From the NCBI GenBank assembly GCA_937930165.1, contig CALGVL010000379.1, positions 1 through 17,283 on the forward strand: a stretch of DNA of 17,283 nucleotides. The letters run 5' to 3'. Source of the stretch: an uncultured Acetobacteraceae bacterium. GTDB lineage: Bacteria > Pseudomonadota > Alphaproteobacteria > Acetobacterales > Acetobacteraceae. The notes under the pieces are model-generated. The model made no database searches. It was not told the DNA's origin and saw only the letters and a list, made by a program, of their open reading frames with translations. A program made the position numbers and the translations under genes. Positions 1 to 7,136 of the stretch are shown here, piece by piece. Every line of letters begins with the position of its first letter. Position 1 is the stretch's first letter.

Positions 1-1
1 T

Positions 2-778
2 CTCGGCATCTCGATTGCCTCGCAGCGGCCGGTGCTGGAGGACATCGCGCAATACGCACCGGCCACCATCGAGCTTGCGACCATCGCCTTCATCCTCGCG
101 CTCGGCCTCGGCATCCCGCTCGGCATCGCCGCGGCGGTCTGGCGGGACAGTTGGGTGGATGCGACAGCGCGGGCGGTGTCGCTGGTGGGCGTCTCCTCCC
201 CCACCTTCTGGCTCGCCTTCGTGATGCTGGCGCTGTTCTATGGCGGGCTGCAGATCGCACCCGGCCCGGGCCGCCTGGATCCCATCGCCTTCCCGCCGGA
301 TGAGGTGACCGGCCTGTTCCTGGTGGACAGCCTGCTGGCCGGCGACTGGGAGACCTTCCGCGACGCCGCCGCGCATCTCGTGCTGCCCTCCATCGTGCTG
401 GCCGCCGCGACCATCGGCCTCATCACCCGCACCACCCGCGCGGCGATGCTGGAGACGATGGGCCAGGACTATGTCCGCGTCTCCCGTGCCAAGGGGCTGA
501 GGGAGCGCTTCATCGTCTTCCGCCATATCCTGCCCAACGCGCTGATCCCGGTGGTGACGCTCGGCGGCCTGGCCTATGCGAACCTGCTGGCCGGGGCGGT
601 GATGACCGAGACGGTGTTCTCCTGGCCCGGCCTCGGCCGCTACACCTTCCGCAGTGCGGCGGCGCTGGATTTCCCGGCGATCATGGGCATCACCCTGGTG
701 GTCAGCATCTCCTACCTGCTGGTCAACCTGTTGGTCGATCTCTCCTACGCGCTGCTCGATCCCAGGGTGCGGCGATGA
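2..778 (+). CDS. Peptide ABC transporter permease, DppB/OppB type (5' partial)
   Basis: Inner-membrane permease half of a dipeptide/oligopeptide importer. The frame is open from base 2, and the first visible residues (LGISIASQRPVLEDI) match the interior of DppB/GsiC proteins just before the second membrane helix. About 258 residues are visible of a family length near 310-340, so the N-terminal helix and part of the first periplasmic loop lie outside the window. Hydrophobic segments follow at roughly visible residues 21-43, 60-82, 127-148, 188-212 and 226-250. The cytoplasmic EAA loop that docks on the ATPase is clear (GQDYVRVSRAKGL, then HILPNALIPV), and the C-terminus LLDPRVRR is typical. 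The stop overlaps the start of the next permease (ATGA, 775-778), so translation is probably coupled. Family assignment is firm; the transported substrate is not shown by the sequence. Confidence 0.93.
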   Translation, partial: LGISIASQRPVLEDIAQYAPATIELATIAFILALGLGIPLGIAAAVWRDSWVDATARAVSLVGVSSPTFWLAFVMLALFYGGLQIAPGPGRLDPIAFPPDEVTGLFLVDSLLAGDWETFRDAAAHLVLPSIVLAAATIGLITRTTRAAMLETMGQDYVRVSRAKGLRERFIVFRHILPNALIPVVTLGGLAYANLLAGAVMTETVFSWPGLGRYTFRSAAALDFPAIMGITLVVSISYLLVNLLVDLSYALLDPRVRR

Positions 779-1638
779 GTGGTGCTGGCATTGCCATCCC
801 GGCCGCGCCGTCCCGCAGCCGGCGGATGTGGCGACGCTACGGGCTGGCGGGGATCGGTGCCGGCATCGTGCTGGCCTGGCTGCTGGTGGCGCTGCTGGCG
901 CCCTGGATCTCGCCCTACAATCCGGATTTCGTGGATGTGGCGAACCGGCTGCAGCCGCCCTCCGCCGCGCATTGGCTGGGCACGGATGCGCTGGGGCGGG
1001 ACTGCCTCTCCCGCCTGCTCTGGGGCGCGCGCGTCTCGCTGCTGGCGGGCTTCACCGTGGTCCTGCTGGGGGCGCTGTTCGGTACGCTGGTGGGCATGGT
1101 CGCCGCCTATGCCCGCGGCTGGGTGGACGAGGCGCTGATGCGCCTGACCGACCTGGTGCTGTGCTTCCCGCCCATCATCCTGGCGCTGGCCATCGCCGCC
1201 GCCCTTGGCATCGGCACCACCAACACCGTCATCGCCATGCTGGTGGTGTGGTGGCCGAAATTCGCCCGCCTGGCCCGCGCCCTCGCCCTGGTGCAGCGCG
1301 GCCAGGAATATGTCGAAGCTGCGGTAGTGCTGGGGCTTAAGCCCTCCCGCATCCTTGGCCGGCACATCGTGCCCAATGCCATCGGCCCACTGGTGGTGCT
1401 GGTGACGCTGGATGTGGGCAATGCCATCATCACCTTCGCCGGCCTGTCCTTCCTGGGCCTCGGCGTGGTGCCGCCCACCCCGGAATGGGGCGCCATGGTC
1501 GCCGAGGGCCGGGAATTGGTGGAGCAGTGGTGGGTTGCCACCTTCCCCGGCCTTGCCATCCTCAGCATCGTGCTCGGCTTCAACTTCCTGGGGGATGGCG
1601 TGCGCGACTGGCTGGATCCGAAGGCGCGCAGCCGGTGA
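775..1638 (+). CDS. Peptide ABC transporter permease, DppC/OppC type
   Basis: Second inner-membrane permease of the importer, 287 residues, normal for DppC/GsiD. A short basic N-terminus precedes the first helix at about 24-44. The OppC-type signature HWLGTDALGRD (66-76) comes next, with further helices near 87-111, 128-145, 148-160, 205-230 and 255-273. The EAA loop is at about 172-205 (GQEYVEAAVVLGLKPSRIL, then HIVPNAIGPL). The C-terminus FNFLGDGVRDWLDP is characteristic of this half. The ATG at 775 overlaps the preceding stop, and the gene's own stop overlaps the GTG start of the ATPase gene (GTGA, 1635-1638). The three genes therefore form one coupled unit whose products assemble 1:1:1. 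Substrate specificity resides in the binding protein, which is not in the window. Confidence 0.95.
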   Translation: MSGAGIAIPAAPSRSRRMWRRYGLAGIGAGIVLAWLLVALLAPWISPYNPDFVDVANRLQPPSAAHWLGTDALGRDCLSRLLWGARVSLLAGFTVVLLGALFGTLVGMVAAYARGWVDEALMRLTDLVLCFPPIILALAIAAALGIGTTNTVIAMLVVWWPKFARLARALALVQRGQEYVEAAVVLGLKPSRILGRHIVPNAIGPLVVLVTLDVGNAIITFAGLSFLGLGVVPPTPEWGAMVAEGRELVEQWWVATFPGLAILSIVLGFNFLGDGVRDWLDPKARSR

Positions 1639-3740
1639 CGAACAGGCAGACCGGCAACGCCAACCGCGCAAGGCCTCCCGTGCTGGAGGTGCGGGACCTG
1701 CGCACCGCCTTCCTGACCGATGCAGGCCCGGTCCGCGCGGTGGATGGCGTCTCCCTCTCCGTCCGCGCCGGCGAGACCCTCGGCATCGTCGGCGAGAGCG
1801 GCAGCGGCAAGAGCGTCACCGCCCTCTCCCTGCTGCGCCTGCTGGAGGAGCCCGCCCGCATCATCGGCGGCGAGATCCGGTTCCAGGGCCGTGACCTGCT
1901 GGCCATGCCGACGGAGGAATTGCGGGCGCTGCGCGGCAACAGCATGGCCATGGTCTTCCAGGACCCGATGACCGGCCTGAACCCGGTTATCCGCATCCTG
2001 CGGCAACTGACCGAGCACATGATCTCCCACGGCCGGCAGACTCCGCAGGCGGCGCGGCGCCGCGCCATCGGCCTGCTCGGCCGCATGGGCATCACCGCGC
2101 CGGAACGCGCGGTGACGAGCTTCCCGCACCAATTCTCCGGCGGCATGCGCCAGCGCGTGATGCTGGCCATGGGCTTCGCCAACGATCCTGCCCTGCTGAT
2201 CGCGGATGAGCCGACGACGGCGCTGGACGTCACGATCCAGGCGCAGATCCTCGACCTGCTGCGCGGCCTGAACGAGGATTTCGGCACTGCCATCCTGCTG
2301 ATCAGCCATGATCTCGGCGTCATCGCCAATGTCTGCCGGCGCGTCGCGGTGATGTATGCCGGGGAGGTGGTAGAGGAAGCGCCGACCGAGGCGGTGCTGG
2401 CCGATCCCCGCCATCCCTATGCCTGGGCGCTGCTCAATGCAGTGCCGCGCATCGACCGCCCCCTCGGCGCGGATCGCCGCCTGACCAGCATTGAGGGCAC
2501 GCCGCCCGATCCGCTGGACCTCCCCGCCGGCTGCCGCTTCGCCCCGCGCTGCCCTTTCCGAATCGCACGGTGCGAGACGCAGCACCCGCCGCTGGCGGAG
2601 GTCGCACCGGGCCGCCTTGCCCGCTGCTGGGTGACGCAGGCGGGGCAGGTGCTGCCGAAGGCAGGGGGTGCAGGCTTCGCGGCACCCCGGGAGGCAAGGG
2701 CCAAACAGGAGGTCCGGCAGCCGCTCCTTTCCGTCCGCGCTCTCACCAAGCACTTTCCCCTGCCGCGCGACTCCCTGTTCTCGCCACAGCGCGTGGTGCA
2801 TGCCGTCAACGGCATCGACCTGGATGTCGCGCGCGGCGAGACCCTCGGCATCGTCGGCGAGTCCGGCTGCGGCAAGTCCACCCTGGCCCGCCTCATTACC
2901 CGCATCCACAGGCCGACTTCCGGCAGCATCGTCTTCGACGGGCAGGAGATCGCGCAGGCTTCCGCTGCCGCCATCCGCCCGCTGCGGCGGCGGATGCAGA
3001 TGGTGTTCCAGGATCCTTATGCCTCACTGAACCCCCGCATGCGAGTGGGCGACATCCTGGCCGAGCCCCTTGTCGCGCATGGCCTGGCCCGCCGTGGTGC
3101 CGAGGCACGGGAGTGCGCCGCGGAACTGCTCTCCACCGTCGGCCTCAATCCCGCCTGGACCAGCCGCTTCCCGCATGAATTCAGCGGCGGCCAGCGCCAG
3201 CGCGTCTCCATCGCCCGCGCCCTCGCCCTGCAGCCCGACCTGGTCGTCGCAGATGAGCCGATCAGCGCGCTCGACGTGAACATCCAGGCGCAGATCCTGA
3301 ACCTGATGCTGGATCTGCAACAGCGCCTTGGCCTCACCTACCTGTTCATCGCGCATGACCTGGCGGTGGTGCGGCATCTCTGCGACCGCGTGGTGGTGCT
3401 CTATCTGGGCAAGGTCATGGAAAGCGCGCCGAGCGCCGATCTCTTCGCCCGCCCGCTCCACCCCTATACGAGCGTGCTGATCTCCGCCGTCCCCGTGCCG
3501 GATGCCGCCATGCCGCAAGCCGGCCGGCGCGTAATCCTGCGTGGCGAGCCGCCGAATACCCTGGTTCTGCCGACCGGCTGCCCCTTCCGCAGCCGCTGCC
3601 CGATCGCCCGCCCCATATGCGAGACGCCCCCGCCCCTGGCCGAGCATGCCCCGGGCCGTTGGGCCGCCTGCCACTTTCCCGGCGCCTTCGATCCGAAGGA
3701 CATGCCAGCCCGGCTTGGCCAACCCGGCCCGGCGTGCTGA
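1635..3740 (+). CDS. Fused dipeptide/oligopeptide ABC transporter ATPase (DppD-DppF in one chain)
   Basis: Cytoplasmic ATPase of 701 residues with two complete nucleotide-binding domains, as in GsiA-type transporters. Domain 1: Walker A GESGSGKS 53-60, Q-loop Q109, signature FSGGMRQR 167-174, Walker B LLIADEP 187-193, switch H225. Domain 2: Walker A GESGCGKS 408-415, Q-loop Q459, signature FSGGQRQR 516-523, Walker B LVVADEP 536-542, switch H574. Each is followed by the Opp/Dpp C-terminal extension, with four cysteines: C300, C306, C313, C331 and C649, C655, C662, C679. Such cysteines bind a 4Fe-4S cluster in some Dpp ATPases. All ATPase residues are intact, so both sites look active. The GTG start at 1635 is chosen because it overlaps the permease stop, has GAAGG upstream, and leaves a normal N-terminus before VLEVRDL. 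The open frame reaches further back, but only inside the permease gene. Confidence 0.95.
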   Translation: MTNRQTGNANRARPPVLEVRDLRTAFLTDAGPVRAVDGVSLSVRAGETLGIVGESGSGKSVTALSLLRLLEEPARIIGGEIRFQGRDLLAMPTEELRALRGNSMAMVFQDPMTGLNPVIRILRQLTEHMISHGRQTPQAARRRAIGLLGRMGITAPERAVTSFPHQFSGGMRQRVMLAMGFANDPALLIADEPTTALDVTIQAQILDLLRGLNEDFGTAILLISHDLGVIANVCRRVAVMYAGEVVEEAPTEAVLADPRHPYAWALLNAVPRIDRPLGADRRLTSIEGTPPDPLDLPAGCRFAPRCPFRIARCETQHPPLAEVAPGRLARCWVTQAGQVLPKAGGAGFAAPREARAKQEVRQPLLSVRALTKHFPLPRDSLFSPQRVVHAVNGIDLDVARGETLGIVGESGCGKSTLARLITRIHRPTSGSIVFDGQEIAQASAAAIRPLRRRMQMVFQDPYASLNPRMRVGDILAEPLVAHGLARRGAEARECAAELLSTVGLNPAWTSRFPHEFSGGQRQRVSIARALALQPDLVVADEPISALDVNIQAQILNLMLDLQQRLGLTYLFIAHDLAVVRHLCDRVVVLYLGKVMESAPSADLFARPLHPYTSVLISAVPVPDAAMPQAGRRVILRGEPPNTLVLPTGCPFRSRCPIARPICETPPPLAEHAPGRWAACHFPGAFDPKDMPARLGQPGPAC

Positions 3741-3749
3741 ATATCCGCC

Positions 3750-5147
3750 ATGACCCAGCCCCTTTCCGCCATCCTTGCCCATATCGACGCCGATGCGGAA
3801 GCCGCGCGCGGCCGGCTCTGCGACTGGCTGCGCATCCCCAGCATCAGCGCCCAGCCGGCGCATGCGCAGGATTGCGTCCGCGCCGCCGAATGGGTGCGGG
3901 ACCAGCTCACCGCCATGGGCTTCACCGCTGGGCTGCGACCGACCGCCGGGCATCCCGTGGTGGTCGGCCATCACCCCGGCCCCGGTCCGCAGGCGCCGCA
4001 TCTGCTCTTCTACGGCCATTACGACGTGCAGCCGGCCGATCCGCTGGCGCTCTGGACCTCGCCTCCCTTCGAGCCCTCCATCGTCCAGGGTCCGCATGGC
4101 CCGCGGGTGGTGGCCCGCGGCGCGGTGGACGACAAGGGCCAGACCATGATGTGGCTGGAGGCGTTGCGCGCTTGGCGCGCCGTCGCCGGTGGCCCGCCCT
4201 GCCGCGTGACCGTGCTGGTCGAGGGTGAGGAGGAGGTCGGCAGCCCCAACCTGGATGCCTTCCTCGCCGCCAACCGGGAGGAGCTGGCGGCGGATGTCGC
4301 CGTCATCAGCGATACCGGCATGTGGGACATCGACACGCCTGCCATCACCACCCGGCTGCGCGGCCTGGTCTATGCGCAGATCGACCTGTTCGCCGCGAAG
4401 CGGGATCTGCATTCCGGCCTCTATGGCGGCAGCGCGCTGAACCCCATCAACGCCCTTACCCGCATCCTCGGCGGGCTGCATGACGAGCAGGGGCGCGTGC
4501 AGATCCCCGGCTTCTATGACGGCATCGCCGAGATCCCGGCGCAGCAGGCGGCGGAATGGGCAGCGCTCGGCTTCGACGAGGCCGCCTTCCTCGGCGATAT
4601 TGGCCTCTCCGTCCCGGTGGGCGAGCGCGGCCGCGCGCCGCTGGAACGCATGTGGGCACGCCCCACCGCCGACCTGAACGGCATCTGGGGCGGCTATACC
4701 GGCGAGGGCAGCAAGACCGTCATCGCCGCGGAGGCGCATGCCAAGCTGTCCTGCCGCCTCGTCCCCGGCCAGGATCCGGCAAAGGTCGCGGAGGGCATCC
4801 GCCGCTTCGTGCAGGACCGGCTGCCTGCTGATGCCCGCGCCGAGGTGACGATCTTCAGCACCACGCCGGGGATCGAGGTGCCGGCGGACAGCCCCTGGGT
4901 TCGCGCCGCGCGGACAGCGCTGACCGAGGAGTATGGCCGCCCTGCGGTGCTGATCGGCAGCGGCGGCTCGATCCCGGTGGTGGAGAGCATGCGCCGCCTG
5001 CTCGGCATGGACAGCCTGCTGGTCGGCTTCGGCCTGAACGACGACCAGGTGCACAGCCCGAATGAGAAATTCGAATTGCGCTGCCTGCACCAGGGCACGC
5101 GCAGCCATGCGCGAATGCTGGCCGCCTTCGCGCAGCGCGGCGGCTGA
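3750..5147 (+). CDS. M20 family zinc dipeptidase (CNDP-like)
   Basis: Predicted cytoplasmic metallodipeptidase of 465 residues, a normal length for bacterial M20 dipeptidases related to carnosinase and cytosolic nonspecific dipeptidase. The di-zinc site is complete: H90 and D92 in GHYDVQP, the bridging Asp in VDDKGQ (127-128), the catalytic/metal Glu pair in EGEEEVGS (159-166), D188 in SDTG, and H435 in DDQVHSPNEKF. H221 in RDLHSGLYGG belongs to the inserted dimerisation domain (about 200-365), where it usually completes the partner's active site. No signal peptide is evident. It starts 9 bases after the ATPase stop, without a clear Shine-Dalgarno, so coupled translation is likely. The position at the end of a peptide-importer operon suggests that it cleaves imported dipeptides. 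The exact substrate, including L or D stereochemistry, cannot be read from the sequence. Confidence 0.93.
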   Translation: MTQPLSAILAHIDADAEAARGRLCDWLRIPSISAQPAHAQDCVRAAEWVRDQLTAMGFTAGLRPTAGHPVVVGHHPGPGPQAPHLLFYGHYDVQPADPLALWTSPPFEPSIVQGPHGPRVVARGAVDDKGQTMMWLEALRAWRAVAGGPPCRVTVLVEGEEEVGSPNLDAFLAANREELAADVAVISDTGMWDIDTPAITTRLRGLVYAQIDLFAAKRDLHSGLYGGSALNPINALTRILGGLHDEQGRVQIPGFYDGIAEIPAQQAAEWAALGFDEAAFLGDIGLSVPVGERGRAPLERMWARPTADLNGIWGGYTGEGSKTVIAAEAHAKLSCRLVPGQDPAKVAEGIRRFVQDRLPADARAEVTIFSTTPGIEVPADSPWVRAARTALTEEYGRPAVLIGSGGSIPVVESMRRLLGMDSLLVGFGLNDDQVHSPNEKFELRCLHQGTRSHARMLAAFAQRGG

Positions 5148-5217
5148 CCTCCTTCCCCCGCACGGAGCAGTACCCACAGCCGCCTAGGCTAGAATCAGCC
5201 TGACCGCCCGAAGAGTG

Positions 5218-5260
5218 ACGAAGCGCCTGGTGCCACTGCGCGGCCTTCCAGGCGCCTCGT
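5218..5260. terminator. Hairpin between convergent genes, probable bidirectional terminator
   Basis: Arms 5218-5230 (ACGAAGCGCCTGG) and 5248-5260 (CCAGGCGCCTCGT) pair at 12 of 13 positions, with one A-C mismatch and a 17-base loop. It lies between the stop of the dipeptidase (5147) and the stop of the oxidase on the other strand (5290), where both transcripts must end. There is no T-run on either side, so it is not a textbook intrinsic terminator. A smaller inverted repeat, AGGCT/AGCCT at 5186-5190 and 5197-5201, lies just before it. The rest of the 142-base gap shows nothing else. Confidence 0.5.
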
Positions 5261-5289
5261 CAAAGATCCGCTGCATCCCGCCACCCAGT

Positions 5290-6666
5290 TCAATGGACCG
5301 GCTGGATGTTCTGGTTCATGTGGAAGAAGTTCTCGGGATCGTATTTCGCCTTGATCTCCTGCAGGCGCCGGTAGTTCGGCCCATAGGCGGCCGCGATCGC
5401 ATCGCCGCGTTCGTCTGCGTCAAGGTAGTTCACATAGCGTCCGGTGCCGGCGAAGGGCAGCAAGGCGGCGTAGGACTCCTGGGCCCAGGCGATGCAGGCA
5501 TCGTTCCGCTGCGGGTCCATCCATTCCGAGAGGACGAGCAGGTCGTAGCCTTCCGCGCGGTGGGGGAATGCGGTGTCGGCAACACCCACACGGGTCACGG
5601 CGCCATGGAAATGCTCGAGCAGCAATTGGCCCATCGGGGTCGGGCACCCCGCAAAGCATTCGATCATCGTTTGGATCGCGTCGTCACTCAGACCGGACAG
5701 GAAGCTGGATTTCCAGTAATTGAGCGCGCCACGTGGATAGGCCGCATCCAGCATCATGTTGATCTGGCAGTACGGCATCGGCCCGATCGCATCGAGCACC
5801 GGCATGCCGAAGCGCTTGACCGGCTCGACCGCCTTCTCGCCCTCGGCGGGCGTTCCGCAATGACACAGCACGATCGCCGCCAGCTTCTCGCCCGATCCGT
5901 CCGGCGCATGCACCAGGCCGGCGAACACCGTCAGTTCGTCGGGGAGCGACGCCGTGAGATCGCGGCAGTACCGTAGGACATCCCAGGCCGCGCTGAACGG
6001 ATAGGCGATCAGGCCGCCGGTGACGATGGGCCCGACCTTGTGCAGGCGATATTCGAGGGATGCCGCCACGCCGAAATTGCCGCCACCGCCGCGCAGGGCC
6101 CAGAACAGGTCGGCATTGTCGTCATCGCTCGCGGTGACGACCCTGCCATCGGCCAGGACGAGTTCCACCGACAGGAGGTTGTCCAGCGCGAGCGCGTGCT
6201 TGCCCATGAGCCAGCCGAGCCCGCCGCCGAGCGTCAGGCCGGCGATGCCGGTCGACGAAACCACGCCCCCCGTGGTGGCAAGGCCGTGGAGTTGCGTTTC
6301 ACGGTTGAACCCGTTCCAGGTAAGGCCACCCTGCGCACGGGCTGTCCGTGCCTTTGGATCGACATGGATGCCCTTCATCGGCGACAGGTCGATCATCAGG
6401 CCGCCATCCACCGTGGCGCGTCCCGCCACATTGTGGCCGCCGCCGCGGATGGCGACTTCGAGCTTCTGGTCGCGCGCGATCCTCACCGCATCGACGATAT
6501 CAGCCAGACCATGGCAGCGGGCGATAAGGGCGGGGCGCTTGTCGATCAGGCCGTTATGCACCTTCCTGGCGTCCTCGTAGCCCGGATCGTTCGGCTGCAG
6601 GAGCTGTCCGGTAAACGATTTTGCAAGTTCGGTGACGGTGTCAGCCAAAGATGGTGTGGGGTTCAT
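5290..6666 (-). CDS. FAD-dependent oxidase, BBE/VAO family (berberine-bridge-enzyme-like)
   Basis: Oxidoreductase of 458 residues. The N-terminal FAD-binding PCMH fold spans about 40-210, and the C-terminal BBE segment ends in YGPNYRRLQEIKAKYDPENFF (about 428-448). H78 in RGGGHN is the expected His that binds the 8-alpha position of FAD covalently. The region that carries the second, cysteinyl link in doubly linked members (VVSSTGIAGLTLGGG, 135-149) has no Cys, so a single covalent bond is predicted. Other FAD contacts are LGGGLGW (146-152) and RGGGGNFGV (192-200). The substrate is unknown; relatives oxidise sugars, alkaloids or secondary alcohols and release H2O2. The ATG at 6666 is chosen for its strong GGGAGGTGAAG ribosome site; the frame extends upstream but does not resemble the family there. 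The gene stands alone and is less G+C-rich than its neighbours, which hints at separate acquisition. Confidence 0.9.
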   Translation of the reverse strand: MNPTPSLADTVTELAKSFTGQLLQPNDPGYEDARKVHNGLIDKRPALIARCHGLADIVDAVRIARDQKLEVAIRGGGHNVAGRATVDGGLMIDLSPMKGIHVDPKARTARAQGGLTWNGFNRETQLHGLATTGGVVSSTGIAGLTLGGGLGWLMGKHALALDNLLSVELVLADGRVVTASDDDNADLFWALRGGGGNFGVAASLEYRLHKVGPIVTGGLIAYPFSAAWDVLRYCRDLTASLPDELTVFAGLVHAPDGSGEKLAAIVLCHCGTPAEGEKAVEPVKRFGMPVLDAIGPMPYCQINMMLDAAYPRGALNYWKSSFLSGLSDDAIQTMIECFAGCPTPMGQLLLEHFHGAVTRVGVADTAFPHRAEGYDLLVLSEWMDPQRNDACIAWAQESYAALLPFAGTGRYVNYLDADERGDAIAAAYGPNYRRLQEIKAKYDPENFFHMNQNIQPVH

Positions 6667-6688
6667 CTTCACCTCCCATGTCCTGGGA
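6667..6688 (-). promoter_or_regulatory. Ribosome binding site of the BBE-type oxidase, overlapped by a small hairpin
   Basis: On the - strand GGGAGGTGAAG ends directly before the ATG at 6666 and fixes the start. An inverted repeat TCCCA/TGGGA (6684-6688 and 6674-6678, 5-base loop) overlaps the first bases of this site, so mRNA folding could partly mask it. The 5-bp stem may be chance. Confidence 0.6.
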
Positions 6689-6840
6689 TCGGCTGAAGGC
6701 AGAAGTGGCCACCAGTCCCCTTCATCAAGCGACGGATCAGTCGTTGGGCTGCTGTCTTGGAAAAAATGGCAAACCGCTGGTTCCGGCCATGCCCAACACC
6801 CGGCACCTGATCGTCGGCCCGCCGCGCCGCGAAGGTCAAA

Positions 6841-6850
6841 GCAAATTTGC
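6841..6850. promoter_or_regulatory. Perfect 10-bp palindrome GCAAATTTGC
   Basis: Self-complementary site about 175 bases upstream of the oxidase start, in an A/T-rich patch that contrasts with its surroundings. It could be an operator; no regulator can be named. Confidence 0.35.
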
Positions 6851-6876
6851 CTCGCGCCGCGGCGGCCAGTTCGATC

Positions 6877-6890
6877 GTGACACCTGTCAC
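6877..6890. promoter_or_regulatory. 14-bp dyad GTGACA-CC-TGTCAC, possible operator
   Basis: Perfect 6+2+6 inverted repeat about 211 bases upstream of the oxidase start. Read more widely, it has the CRP/FNR-like spacing GTGA-N6-TCAC, followed by the A of TCACA. TetR- or other dimeric regulators also bind such dyads. It is a candidate control site only; the distance from the start is long unless the 5' untranslated region is long. Confidence 0.4.
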
Positions 6891-7083
6891 ACAGGCAATC
6901 CTGCGGTCGAATGACGCCAGGGCACCTGGCGGCAACCGGCACTGCCCAGGCGATACTTTCGCTTGGTGGCCGCGACTATCCGGGGTTGGGCGGACCTGCA
7001 GGGAAGCCTGGGGGGCCGCCGGCCGCACCCGGAGCGCCGGGCAGGACAGAAGGCAGCCTAGGTTCAGGGCCCCGCCAAGCCCT

Positions 7084-7107
7084 CGCGCCTCATTACGGAA
7101 AGGCGCG
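7084..7107 (-). terminator. Hairpin downstream of the GlcD-like gene, possible terminator
   Basis: Perfect 7-bp arms CGCGCCT (7084-7090) and AGGCGCG (7101-7107) with a 10-base loop begin 30 bases after the stop of the GlcD-like gene, which ends at 7137 on the - strand. There is no following U-run, so the terminator role is inferred from position and stem strength. Confidence 0.4.
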
Positions 7108-7136
7108 TCTGCTGCCGATGATCGCGCACCGGCTGC

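Larger units (their letters stand above)
6667..7136. other. 470-base intergenic region without a recognisable gene
   Basis: This stretch separates the start of the BBE-type oxidase from the stop of the GlcD-like gene; both are on the - strand. Short open frames on both strands (for example 6911-7165 on + and 6669-7028 on -) show no recognisable family, lack good ribosome sites and look like random high-G+C frames. It holds two perfect palindromes (6841-6850, 6877-6890), a terminator-like hairpin (7084-7107) and an A-run near 6761-6766. A sampled 60-base line (6721-6780) counts 31 G/C, about 52%, well below the flanking genes. It probably carries the oxidase promoter, but no convincing -35/-10 pair stands out. 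A relic of a lost gene is possible, but I found no recognisable fragment. Confidence 0.6.

Noticed and set aside
1485..1634. N-terminal extension of the fused ATPase inside the permease gene
   Set aside because: It would overlap the permease by about 150 bases; the GTG at 1635 overlaps its stop and gives a normal N-terminus.
1107..2909. Long open - strand frame of 600 codons opposite the permease and ATPase genes
   Set aside because: It lies opposite well-conserved transporter genes, is rich in Arg/Ala/Gly/His with no family motif, and is the usual shadow of high-G+C third positions.
3024..5177. Long open - strand frame of 717 codons opposite the ATPase end and dipeptidase
   Set aside because: No domain or ribosome site is recognisable, and the + strand genes here have complete catalytic motifs.
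6667..6942. N-terminal extension of the BBE-type oxidase by 92 residues
   Set aside because: The extra residues are not family-like, and a very strong ribosome site precedes the ATG at 6666.
6667..7136. Possible transposase or gene relic in the intergenic gap
   Set aside because: Both strands were read for recognisable fragments; none matched a transposase or any known family, and no terminal repeats or target duplications were found.
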